Assembly (NCBI GenBank): GCA_003118195.1 | Contig: BEXV01000034.1 | Coordinates: 444,554-508,553 of the forward strand | DNA length: 64,000 nt | Source of the DNA: Hemicentrotus pulcherrimus | Taxonomy: Eukaryota; Echinodermata; Echinoidea; Camarodonta; Strongylocentrotidae | Direction of reading: 5' to 3' | Shown here: positions 45,177 to 56,600 of the stretch, one piece after another | Numbering within the stretch: the stretch's first letter is position 1 | Layout: each line of letters starts with the position of its first letter | Notes under the pieces: generated by a model | What the model was told of the DNA's origin: nothing | What the model saw: the letters and a program-made list of their open reading frames with translations, nothing else | The model's database searches: none | Translations under genes and position numbers: made by a program

Positions 45177-46094
45177 GTAGGAACTGGAGAAGGAGGTCTT
45201 TAACAAGTATAATAATTCAAACAAGTTTTTGAAAACTTGTCCAAAGATACATGTAGACGTAGGAAAGAAGGATATTTCTTACAAGTCAAACAATATAAAA
45301 AAAAAGTTGAAAACTTGTCCAAAGATAGCAGAAAAGACTGACAAGCAGAAGTATCAGAAAACTTGCAGTCACTTTTCCGAATGTAGGAGAAAAGATAGTA
45401 GAATAATAACAAAAAGCTTTGAAAACTTGTCTGAAGGTAGAAGAGAATGAGGTTTCTACTAGATGAAAGAATAATAAAAGTATCAAAGACTATTATCTAG
45501 TCCTCACACACCCAACGACAAATGAAACTTAAAAACTTTTCACTTAAGCTAACTTGTGACTATACATTACATTATTGATTGTTATATTGATGTATTTTTT
45601 GTTTGGATAAATAAGCTTCAAACTAAATTGTTTTTTTAGCAATGTTTATTTTAATGATATTGTAAGGTCTTGTGTGGGTCCTTACAATATCATAAAAATG
45701 CATCTATGTTCATGATGGTTTAACCAGGAATTTTTTTAGCAGATTTTGATATTTATTTGATTATCCAGACGATTGTGACTTTATATAAGTTTTATAAATA
45801 GGAAAAACTACACTTGAGAAGAGAATGTTTTAGTTCTAGAAAAGTAATGACTTTGGATTATCAAGTGAATAGTATTTGAGACTTTTGAAGAAAAAAACGG
45901 ATTTCCAGTTCAAACGGATATTATTGTTGAATGCCAGATTGGAAATCTGTGGATAGCATCTACCACTGAGTAGAATCACATCTGACTCGAATAGGCCTCA
46001 ACGATTTACACAAAGTGACTACCAAATTAGTGTTTGTGATTCTCTGAATCAGTACCAGATAGTGGATTGTTTCTCCCTTCCCTCCCGAATACAG
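45177..46094 (+). other. COE intron (0.9 kb) with degenerate local repeats
   Basis: Right after the donor lie four imperfect copies of a unit containing gaaaacttgtccaaagata, starting at 45,231, 45,309, 45,357 and 45,421. A 14-bp perfect hairpin follows at 45,654-45,693. I looked here for the extra helix-2 exon of vertebrate EBFs and found none. Confidence 0.8.
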
Positions 46095-46266
46095 GAAATC
46101 ATTCTGAAGCGAGCAGCGGATCTGGCAGAGGCCTTGTATAGTATGCCAAGGAATCAACTCCCCATTGGGCCGCCCCGATCACCGGCCCTCAAAAACAGCT
46201 CCGGTAGTCTAGTACCCATGAACTCTTTCGGTAGCCAGCTAGAACACGAAAGTGACCAACATTCAG
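46095..46266 (+). CDS. EBF/COE: COE/EBF exon: single HLH helix 2 and start of transactivation region
   Basis: After aatacag the exon reads EIILKRAADLAEALYSMPRN, the second helix of the COE helix-loop-helix used for dimerisation. Then comes a less conserved stretch, QLPIGPPRSPALKNSSGSLV, PMNSFGSQLEHESDQHSG, ending one base into a codon at TTCAG/gtgaga. Vertebrate EBFs carry two tandem versions of this helix (one reading EVILKRAADL, one EIILKRAADI); only one is present here, joined directly to RLPK of the preceding exon. That is the ancestral, invertebrate arrangement. Confidence 0.96.
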
Positions 46267-48137
46267 GTGAGAAATGATAGAATCATACAGACATTATAAA
46301 GGTGTTATGTCAGGCAAACCCTAGTAGAATGATTACAAAGGCAATGGACAAAATCAATTTCTATGGTTTGTAAAATGTTAAAGTATATCTTTCTAAAGAA
46401 ACACAGTCACTGCTTTCAGAGATTAAAGAATTGGCCTTCTCTTACTTTTAGATAGAATTTTGTATTAGAAGCTAAGTATTATCGTTGCCAATTTGATCAG
46501 TTTTGTTAATCTTAATAGGGCTTTAGAAAGTAAAAACTGTCTCATCACCTGTTAGTACAGGTGATCTTCAATTTGTAGGTCATATCATGGCCTTTTTTCA
46601 TTTTATGACAAAGCTTGGAGATGGCAACAAGTAGTCATTGTTGACAAATTAATTGTCGCAAGGGAGTAAGACCCAGAGAGAGAGAGAGAGAGAGATGGCA
46701 ATCTGGACATGTTTGATCCATTTTGCTTTCCTTGGAGTACAGCTGGAACACAATTAAATGATCAAACTTAATTTATGGCCCTTGTCGATGAATGGGGGCT
46801 CTCAGAGTCACATCGGAGCTGTAGGGAGACAAAACGATAATTGTTAATCCACCATACGCCCGATGACCTCACAAAGATATGATTGAGACGTAGCATGTTA
46901 TATGAAACACATTGGCATGGTCCTAAGATGGTTACAGGAATCAATTAAAAGACAGGAACTGATATCACTAAAAGAGGAGAGTGATGGGTTTCATATCTGA
47001 GGTCCGGCTTTTGCCAACGCGACTCATGCAGTTTGTTACTTTGGAAAGAATAACCGATGAAAGGTCTTTTCCCCCCGTACTAAGGGCTTGGAGCAGATAG
47101 ATTTCCTAGTGGCTCAAGTAATCTTGAATCTCCCCCTCTCCTTTCCTAGAGACTCCTAGCTCACAAAAAGTTACCCTTTTTTTTTTCTCACTTTACGCAT
47201 CGGTGGCAGAAAAACGTGTTTGTAATTTTCGGCGCGTTCTTGTCGCAGCCTCCATCTGGCCAGCCTTGCCAAGTTCCATTACCAGAGCTCATGTTTGAAC
47301 AAATTTGTCATCGCTTTGGCCCGCAAGATGCGAAACCAGTGTTGCTAGGAACATAATAGCCCCAGATTTAATTTGAGGGGGAAGTGAGTCAAGATACCTG
47401 TATAAAAACCCAAACTCTGGCGCTTGTCACACCGTTCCACTGGGAATCGCCATTGTATTATTCCAGCCATTTTGTTGGGGGCCTCCCGTTCCCTTCCTCT
47501 CCCCTACCGTTCAACTTGATTGCCGTCTCCTACCCCCTCCCCACATCCATAGTTTTCTTTTGTGCTTTCAGCATTGGTCACACTTTCAGAACTGTATTGT
47601 CATGACTTGTTGATGTGAAGCTTAATGTGAATTATCATTTTTTCTTGGAGTCAAGCTTGATTTAGTTTGAGCTCATTCGCCCTGTTACAAGTAGATACAT
47701 CTATGCCCCATTGTGTTACCGATCGTGTTTATCATTCTTTCATATCAATGAGATATTTGACCCTGATATTCATGAGATATCTCTTCTGTCATATTCTTCA
47801 ATACATTGTATCTGAAAGATACTATTTACTTCTCTAGTCATCTTTCTAAATTTATCTATTGTTGGCCTTAAGGAAATCTAAATAAAGAATTAAAACTTTG
47901 TGCCAATCAGAATCCATAAAATGTACAATATTAATATATCAGTTCATATAAATTATGACTAAGATATATAAAAGCAATTCAAACCAAGTTAGAGTTATGT
48001 GACATCAAATGTCACATAATGTGATCGCAGAATGTGATCATTTAACAGATGTTTAAAATGAACTTCACTTTATTATTTCCAAAGCCCAAAATAATTACAT
48101 TTTCTTTCTTTTCTATCTTTTGCACATCCTCTGCTAG
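46267..48137 (+). other. COE intron (1.9 kb) containing a high-complexity island
   Basis: gtgaga donor, ctgctag acceptor. It holds a (GA)n run at about 46,676-46,697, then a GC-richer, non-repetitive stretch at about 46,740-47,560 with no supported ORF, then AT-rich DNA up to the acceptor. The island is a candidate intronic regulatory element (inference from composition only). Confidence 0.75.
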
Positions 48138-48317
48138 GTTTCTCACGAGTGCAGCCAAGCAGTACGCTATCACCCAGGGGTTACTCCTCGGGTTTGTCCA
48201 CGCCCCACAGTAGCGGGGGAAGCCCCAGTTCCTACTCCGGGTCATCGGCACTCAACGGGTACCCTAGCGCCAACATGGGCGTCCCGTCCTCCTCAAGTAT
48301 CTTCAATGGTGCTGCAA
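48138..48317 (+). CDS. EBF/COE: COE/EBF exon: Ser/Gly/Pro-rich transactivation region
   Basis: Joined to the previous exon through a split Gly codon, it reads GFSRVQPSSTLSPRGYSSGL, STPHSSGGSPSSYSGSSALN, GYPSANMGVPSSSSIFNGAA and ends one base into a codon at GCAA/gtaagt. It aligns in order with vertebrate EBF landmarks (GFTR, SVSPHGY, SMNGYGSA, FLNGSAA), though overall conservation is low as usual for this domain. The composition suggests intrinsic disorder. Confidence 0.93.
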
Positions 48318-51195
48318 GTAAGTCACAACCACTTTTCTCAACCTTATCACTTACAAGTAATCACCTTTGCTAAATGTCATCAGTAAAAAAAAATTTGCAA
48401 ACATGCAAAAGAACAAACTTGCTAAAGGAACAACAGGTGAATCTTCTGTATGGAGCCAGATAAGTATTAATTCTTTGTAAAATGAGTTGAGTTAGCACCC
48501 CTCTCGCTCTAAAAAGAGGAAATGTACCTTTCCTAAAGCGTGCAAGGAATCAACACTGAGATGGAGTGTTTCACTTCTCTTTCCTCAGCTACAAACTGCA
48601 AGATATCACAAATCACATACCCCTTTGCACACTATCTTTGAACCTGTTTGTGTGGCCGGGATTCAGGTGAATTAAATTAGACTTGAAGTGCACTCACATC
48701 ACATCTTTAAAAGATGGCAGCAATTTGTTATCTTCCCAAAACTTTTGCATTGCTCTTTGAAAAATTGGTTCAGAGTTGATAGGCTTTAATCTCTGAAATG
48801 CTTTGGTCAGTGGTAAGGTTAGGTGGACGGCATTTTTCTTTATAAATGGGCTTGTCTGTTTGCTCTATAAGGAATTGTCACCAAAAGCGCATAATGCAGG
48901 TAGGTGAAGCAATGAGTCCCAATCTTCCTGCACTCGCAGACAAACTGTAGTAAAGCTCTTGGACATCCTTACGTGAGTTTCGACGGAATAACGATTCCTG
49001 GCTACTCGGTCGGTGTGTGACACACCATTACCAAGCAGGATGCGGGAGCTAGATTTGTTTAAATAGTTGTGCCATGTCCCCTGGGATGCGGGGAGGAGAT
49101 TGGTCACAGAATGACAGAGAAATCAACAAAAGGGAAGGGTGAAAAGTGTTGCATAAATGGTGCTGGGGGGGGGGGGNNNNNNNNNNNNNNNNNNNNNNNN
49201 NNNNNNNNNNNNNNNNNNNNNNNNNNNNNNNNNNNNNNNNNNNNNNNNNNNNNNNNNNNNNNNNNNNNNNNNNNNNNNNNNNNNNNNNNNNNNNNNNNNN
49301 NNNNNNNNNNNNNNNNNNNNNNNNNNNNNNNNNNNNNNNNNNNNNNNNNNNNNNNNNNNNNNNNNNNNNNNNNNNNNNNNNNNNNNNNNNNNNNNNNNNN
49401 NNNNNNNNNNNNNNNNNNNNNNNNNNNNNNNNNNNNNGCCTGGTTGGGGGGGGGGAGCAAAAGGGGCCTTGGCGCCTTCTGCGATATGAAATAGTTGGTT
49501 GCTTGTCGGTTTAAGAACAAATACAACCTATTTATACCTCATTGTTTCAATACAATGGAATCCTACGATTTACCAGTTTTTGCCCTGCCCCTGTAAAAAA
49601 AAACCTGACCGCGCTCCTGGCTTCAGGTCTAGGAAGAAAAAATAATGATTTGGACCGATTGAACTTCTGTATGGGTCAGGGAAGGGGTAGATCTGATCAG
49701 AGAACACCCGTGTTTCCCCCACAAACTTGTCGTACATCCTTGTGGCCATGTTTCCCCATCAACCCTACTTCCTGTTTCTCTCCTTTTGTGTCAAAGGTGA
49801 ATTTATCTTTCCACTCAATCTAAGATTTTCACAGTTTCATATGTAACTCTTAATCTATGATTTTATTCATCCACATACACGCTTGTCCTATCTCTTCTAA
49901 TTTGGTGTCGATGATTTCTTTTTATCATTTTTTAAAACCTCGAATCAAGTTCATTCACAGAGAGCCGAAGGCAATCTTATTTCCACTTTTCCTCGCATTT
50001 GCTTTGCATTTGAAGTGATCTTAGACTAGTTAATTCAAACTTCTTATTCTGTTTGCCCTTTTCCGAACGTGATACAAATCTCTTGAATTCCCCTGGCTAG
50101 CTATAATATGAGCTGATTCACATCCCCCGTGTGTCAATGCCAATCGTGGGAACAGCTCCCACAAATTAAGAGTCCGTCTCTTTAAACCATTGAATTAGTG
50201 CCAGCTGCAGATGAGAATCAAAAGTTCACACTTCTAATCAGTCCCCGGAAACTGATTATCTAGATCTTTTCCTCTTGATAAGATATTAAGACATAGAAAC
50301 ACAATTTTTACTTAAGTCATATGTTTATGATATATTTAAGAAGTAATGTTGTACAAAAAAATGTGCCCTTCCGTCTTTTCTCTTCAGAATTGAACTTATA
50401 TAAACCCCCTTATTGCCATCGCTGTATTGAGTGTTTTAATTTAATAATATTCTCATGTTTTCGCACCTAGAAATCCATCCTAATAATCTATCATATTCTA
50501 TACTTGTACCTATTTGGTGGAAGGTTCTAATTCTCCTCAGAATTCTTATACTTCTTAAAGAAAGAATTTATGCACTTATTTCCATCTTTACGCCATCTTT
50601 GATTGATGTTTGGTCTTTCTGAGGCTTCATTATTTTTTTTCTCACCAAAAGCTTAATGCTCTTTTCTGTTTGTTTTTCTTTGCTTCCCTTTGATAATTTT
50701 ATCCTTTTCCCTTTCATTGGCAAATGAATTTTCAACTAACCATTAACTCATACTTCCCCTTTCCCTATGATTTAATCTATTAATATCACTCATTCATTAT
50801 TCATATCATTTTTAAATACTTCTTTTCATTCTCATTAAATTCTGCTCTTCTTGTCTTCTGTTGACATGTATTCTGTTTCATGATTTGCTGCAATCTTCAA
50901 TTTTGAATTTCATCAATTTACCCTTGATGTTCCTTTCGTGGATCTTAATAATACTTTCTTTATCTGTACCGTTGCTTTCATTAAAACTCTTTAAAAATCA
51001 TGGTGACATCACACTTCACTAATCATCACTAAAAACAAAAATCACCTTGATTAATGAACTATGGTTCTCTCACCAACATTTCTTTTCTCAAACAAAACTG
51101 TATTCACACCCCTTTGCTCTCACACCACTGTAATGTGCTGCATTATCACCACACCTCTTTGCCTTGCCTGTTCATGTATGTTCCACACCCCTTAG
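48318..51195 (+). other. COE intron (2.9 kb) containing an assembly gap
   Basis: gtaagt donor, ccccttag acceptor. Contains a 261-bp N gap at 49,177-49,437 flanked by G runs, and moderately complex DNA at about 48,950-49,790; the rest is T-rich. The flanking exons join in phase and align across the junction with EBF (NGAA then TPVSIIPASP), so a missing constitutive exon in the gap is unlikely. Confidence 0.8.
49177..49437. other. Assembly gap (261 Ns) flanked by G runs
   Basis: Run of N with a poly-G stretch immediately to the left and another within 15 bases to the right. Translations through the gap are artefacts. Confidence 0.99.
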
Positions 51196-51441
51196 CTCCG
51201 GTATCCATCATCCCCGCTTCCCCGCCCCTCCCGACCCCCCACCACCCCACCAGTACCGCGGCAGGGGGCAACCAGGGCTCTGCCTCTGGCCCCCTCTCCT
51301 TCTCTCCCGCCAACATGATCACTGCCGTTAAGCAGAGGAGTGCCTTTGCCCCTGTAGTTCGTTCCCCTTCAAGCCCCTCCGCCAGTGGCGTGATTGGGGT
51401 TGGGGGCTGTGGAGGAGGGGCAGGGCCCGCTATCAATCAAG
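51196..51441 (+). CDS. EBF/COE: COE/EBF exon: conserved C-terminal transactivation motif
   Basis: After ccccttag the first two bases complete a Thr codon, then the frame reads PVSIIPASPPLPTPHHPTST, AAGGNQGSASGPLSFSPANM, ITAVKQRSAFAPVVRSPSSP and a Gly-rich tail ending at AATCAAG/gtatgt. The block FSPANMITAVKQRSAFAPVV is the hallmark conserved motif of the EBF C-terminus (FSPANMVSAVKQKSAFAPVV in vertebrates). The exon is strongly GC-rich. If the intron were retained, translation would stop at 51,480-51,482 after 13 extra residues. Confidence 0.96.
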
Positions 51442-53510
51442 GTATGTGTATTGCTGATATAGCTATGAGCTCACATGCCTAAATCACCTATTCTTAACCA
51501 TTATTGTTACCCATTTCTCACATAAAAAAATGTAGAGTTCAAATACTCTTATACAAACCTTAGGATGGCTCAGCTAGAGATTTGTCATTAGTCTGTGCTG
51601 TTTCTTCATAAATTTCAAACTTACATTTAAATTAGATTAAAAGAAAAGAACACTGCAAACTTCCAACAGTCAAAAGGCATATCCATTTCTCAACTGGAAT
51701 GCTCTCATTATGTAGCCCAATTATTCTTTGCATGCCAGCTTTTAACCACACCATAGCACCATCAAATGAAGTTATGCAAGAGGGATAATTAATCACATAA
51801 ACCTTGAATAAATATTATTTTATTAAACAAACAAATTACAAGTCCCAATTCCATTGTTGTTATTCTCTCTTCTTTTTCTCAGAACACTACTGTGCGTGGT
51901 TTTACCATGATGAAGAAGTCAAAGAAAAAAGTAATTTATTTCCTATCCTCTCAGCCAATCAAATTCAAACTTGATTCTTCACTATATTGGTATTTTCATA
52001 CACTACGTAGTTTGCCCAGATTTGGTCATTTTGGGTGAAACATGGTAGTTTCCTATATCCTGTAGATCATGAGGGGCACAGTTGATGTGGTATACATACA
52101 TGTAGCTACAGTAACATAGAGCGATACTAACATTATCATGCACTTAGATATCAAGAATACAAAAAAGGAATATCTTATTTAGTTCATGTAGTACCGGTAC
52201 ACATTGAATAAATATCTAAACTTTCTCTCTATCTCTCTCCTCTACATCAGTCTAAAATTCAAGACTGCCTTTCTCTATCTCTATGTATATTTATGTGTTT
52301 GTTGCTTTTTCTCTCTTTCTCTTTGTATCTCTCTCTCTCTCTCCCTGCCTATAAGCACTTTCTTTCGGGCTCTGGTCAATTCAGTGCTCAATTCTCCCCT
52401 CTACTCCAAATCACTTTGCTTTGATAATATCCAAACATTTTATCCATTATGTTTCCATTTCATTGACTTCTGTAATCCTAGTCCTATAGTTATAAGGCAG
52501 TAGTTGGAAGCTTTTCATCAAATTTTCATCATTGCTCCAGCCACCCTTCTTTCTGTCTTGTATCTCTTTCTTTCATCATATAATACATTAGCTTCCACAG
52601 CAAGGAACTCCTAACATCATTCATATACTTTAAAGGGTGATCCAACCCTTTTTATAAGTTCATTTATATGAGAGCTGAAAAATATGATACACACAAAATT
52701 GCAAAAGTTTGAAATAAATCAGACTATTAATAAGGAAGTTATGAATATTCTAAATATGAGATCATTAAATCTTTTTGTTGTTGCGAATCTCAAATTGGCA
52801 GCTTGGTCAGTCTACCATTTGTTGTGTACAAAAATATTAATTTCTGTTTTTCTCTTAAATGCCTTTTCCCTTGTGGAATTACTCAAAATATATTATTGGT
52901 AGACACTACATCACAGAGACATTACTGATTCAGCCAATTTGGAGAGCCCATACCTATAGTGATTACAACTTTCATAAATTCATAACTTTCACAATATTTG
53001 TCTGATTTCTTACAAAATTTGACCAGTCTCCCAGTCTACTCTGTTTTTTCATCTTTCTCCAGAGTAGATTACTATCAAGGTTGGATTTCCCCTTAAATCT
53101 GAATCAAGATTGACTCTGTATCTCATTTGCTATGGGAATCTCTCCCTTCACATTCGGTACATACTGGTATATTGTTCATTATGAAATATATGTTTTAGCT
53201 TCTGCATAAACATCTATTATTTTATTTGTTGAAATGTTTTTGAGCACAAATGCAAGTATTGACTTCATTTTACTGCTCATTTGACATACTTACAGTTGAT
53301 AATTATTTATCATTTGGGCCAACAGTTCCTTCTAAAAATAGAAATGTTACGTTGAACATTAGATCGAATAAAACCCTGTATTCAATATTCCTGTACTGAA
53401 TATTCTACTTTTATCTGTGGAATTTTATTTGCTAATCCATTATTTTGTTCTGATGGACAACAACCCTCTTATCAACATTCGCTTTCTTCTTTCTCTTGAC
53501 TGTGCATTAG
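51442..53510 (+). other. COE intron (2.1 kb) with a candidate cassette exon
   Basis: gtatgt donor, tgcattag acceptor. Contains the 48-bp exon-like segment at 51,883-51,930 (listed separately) and a CT-rich stretch at about 52,220-52,350. The remainder is AT-rich with no other feature recognised. Confidence 0.8.
51883..51930 (+). CDS. Candidate 48-nt in-frame cassette exon in the COE gene
   Basis: An excellent acceptor (a run of T and C ending tttttctcag) is followed by 48 bases with no stop in the COE frame, then a gtaatt donor. Included, it would add 16 codons, roughly EHYCAWFYHDEEVKEK, with a Lys/Arg at the downstream junction, without changing phase. The donor is mediocre (A at the last exon base). 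I know of no matching EBF peptide, so this may be a chance exon-like segment. Confidence 0.3.
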
Positions 53511-53623
53511 GAAACGCTGCAATGATGTCACCGCCATCTTTCTGCAGTGTAGGAGGCCCCTTCGCTCTGCCAACCTGTAGCGCATCGGCGTACAGCAGCC
53601 ACATCGATAGTCCAGGCAAATGA
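53511..53623 (+). CDS. EBF/COE: COE/EBF terminal coding exon with stop codon
   Basis: After tgcattag a split Gly codon is completed and the frame reads NAAMMSPPSFCSVGGPFALP then TCSASAYSSHIDSPGK and TGA at 53,621-53,623. The extreme C-terminus of COE proteins is poorly conserved, so assignment rests on phase compatibility, a good acceptor, exon-like GC content and position rather than on identity. Some EBFs end with a GMIVPPM-like tail; that is not seen here. Confidence 0.85.
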
Positions 53624-56600
53624 AAACCAATAAAAATAGCAAGGCAGACTGAATGGAACAATCAAACTTATCAGGAGAAAAGAGAGGACTCAGTTTGTTG
53701 ACATTTTACCGCAGTGCGCGGATGACAAAGTTGGAACTGCAAATAGATTGGTGGAGAATCATGGAGATGATTTTAACAGCTCAGTATGAAGCAAGCGGAA
53801 AGCATTTTCTCCATACTTGAATGGAAATGAAATGGTATTCTCAACCATTAATACCTTATACCTCCAACTGATAATAATTCACAAAAGAAAGTAGCTCCAG
53901 GTTTTATAAGGCTATCGTCAATATTCTGCTGATGATAGTGCAACTGCAATCAACTCATTTTCAGCTTCTTGTTCATATCTTTATATCATGAATGTGCAAC
54001 TAAACTCACCAATACAAACAAGTAAAGACTCTGTGATACATGAATGTGGCCAACTAAAGTATGTTCTTTTGAAAAGCAAGATTGGCAGCTAGAGCAGAGG
54101 CTTGTGCTGAGATCAGAGTTTTCTCATTTTAACGGTTGGTGATTTAGTAATGCGGGCAAGGTTGAATGAGCTTAACGAGAATGATGAGGGGTGATCCCAA
54201 GGGTTAGAAGGGGTATGGCCACGCCCGAAACCCTCAAACCCTGCTGATTACCAGCTGGAAATGCTGGCTAGTTTGGCCAGGAGCTTGATCCAGTAATAGT
54301 AATCATGGCAGGTTTGTGTGGCGGGCGGGGGTCACTCTGTGGTCAGAGTACATGTAAGTCATCAAATCATCCGTTTGGAGCAAGAAGGGAGTTCATTCAA
54401 GTTTCAACTCACAATTAGCACCCTTCTGGATCCAAACAGACAAAATACGGGGATTACATCTATGAACTTCTCATTTGTTGAAACAAAAGCATTATTTTGC
54501 TTATTATGATATTATAACAAAAGACACATATTTAGGGAATGAAGATAGAGTGTCATAAAGCAAATGTTGAATTGATTGTAATCATCTAGGACTGAAATGG
54601 AAACGTAGTTTGATATCTGATTTCTGTTGGAAGTGTCTGAATGATCTAATCTAAATGATTAGTGTTTGATTATATTATCTTTGCGAAAGGAATTAGATAA
54701 GTCATGACCAAAATATTAATGAGCAAAGTTGAAAGCATCAAGATGGAGAGAAAATGAGAGAAGGCAATGAAGAAAACGATATGACCAAAATAGTTCTAGT
54801 TTCAAATGTGCATCTGTATTATTTATTATGTTTGTTATTAATACTGCCTCCATTGCTTTTGCTGACAAGAGGGGAAATGTGGACAGAAAAAAAAAATCAT
54901 GAAAACTGGTGCTTGCCAAAATGTACAAAAATGGTATTTATACTGTAAGGTAATGTTTGTAAATAGGACACAAAGCATGACGAATAGAAACAAGTGTGAA
55001 AGAGAGAGAAAGAGAGGATGACGCAAGATTTTTAGCAAATGCATTTGATAGATGATAATGAAATGAAAGACGATAGGCTGCATTTCTAGCTAGCCCAATG
55101 TTGTCCCGAATTGTATAAAGAAAAGTTTTATCTTGTAGTTATGGCGGATGAAAAATCAACCTGTGAAATGTAACGATTATATCTGTGTAGTAATATTGCC
55201 ATGTAGATGGGTGTAGGTGTTGTCCGTGTACACAATCAGTCAATTTTTTTAGAAAGGATTTGTGTATTCATAGAACTCGGAAGGAGAAAAGACACACCAA
55301 AATCATTGTATATATTTATATTTATATATATTCTATATATCGAGTTGGTTCAATCCTGTTATTTTGCTTTTGTAATATGTGAAGATTTATAAATGTATAC
55401 CTGTCCTTTGTAAACCTGTAATCTCTAAATCATGTGGTTCAAATTTTTTAAATATGTCTCTTTTTAACATCAGTTTTATTTGTATTGAAGAGTTCAATAT
55501 CTAAAGTCCATTCCGAATTCGTACAAATATATATTTCAACCTCTTAAATCAAAGCAAAGTGCTGCATTTTATGTCTGTTCATTATTTTTGTCATTAGATA
55601 TCTGCCAAAAGATGCTCTAAATCGATGAACTAGATGAGAAAAACATACTTAGTGACAAATTTTTAATTCCTTGTAACGTACAGTAGTATGATGTTCACCA
55701 ACTCAGAGATTTAAAAGAACCTCTTCTGTACGTTTATAAAATTTCAATAACAACACTATATTTCATGTCCATATTTGCCAAATTTGATTCTAAATTCATA
55801 GTTCTCTATTCCAACCTTTACATTCAAGTCACATCCCATTTTCCCCCACTTATTTTCAACATTTATAATTGGATTCAGGATTATTAAATAAGTAACATAA
55901 GTGTATTGTATAATAAATCTTTTATCTCCTCTTTTGAATATCTTAATATATATATCACACGATTTGAATAATCAGGATGATAAAGTCGTGCCATAGATAC
56001 TGCTTAAATAACACAAGAACGAAAGGATAATCCCATTGACAGTATTAGATATGCTGTATTCAATCTGTGGTATTCATGCTAACTATCCAATATTTGTTAT
56101 ACTTTTGAATGAGGATAATTTTATGGTGAAATAAATGTAGTATTCATTATTTATTGATATGCTCATTTTAATTTATGCAATACATTTATATTGAAAAATA
56201 TTAATTTTTACTTTTTTTTCACATTGTAGTCTCCAGATAATATTCTCAATTTTGATTTATTAATCTTTTAAATCAATCCCTGACATGCATACCTATTCTT
56301 ATTTGCAATGTATGGTAAGTTTTCACAGGAACTTTAAGAAAAAGGGAATGTGATTTCTTTTTCTATCACTATGGCATAATATCATATACCATTCCAACAT
56401 AACAATGATAAATGCATTGTGGTGTCATTGATGTCAAATAGGAGTACCGGTAGAATTTTCTTCATCACTTTAAGAGCTTGCTATTATAAACATAAAGTTA
56501 ACCCTGTGAGTCCCAATTGACCCCTTTGTCTCAATAAAAAATCCAGATATGGCATTTCTTAGAAAGTAAGGAAACCACCTTAAAAGCAAGGTTCTATTAA

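Noticed and set aside
49069..49526. ORFs of 110-141 codons on both strands
   Set aside because: They span the second N gap and are artefacts.
51054..51195. In-frame upstream extension of the C-terminal COE exon, starting MNYGSL
   Set aside because: It lies upstream of a good acceptor (ccccttag) and shows no COE similarity; it is intron.
53629..53634. AATAAA six bases after the COE stop codon as the main poly(A) signal
   Set aside because: It would leave almost no 3' UTR; better-placed signals lie downstream, although minor use cannot be excluded.
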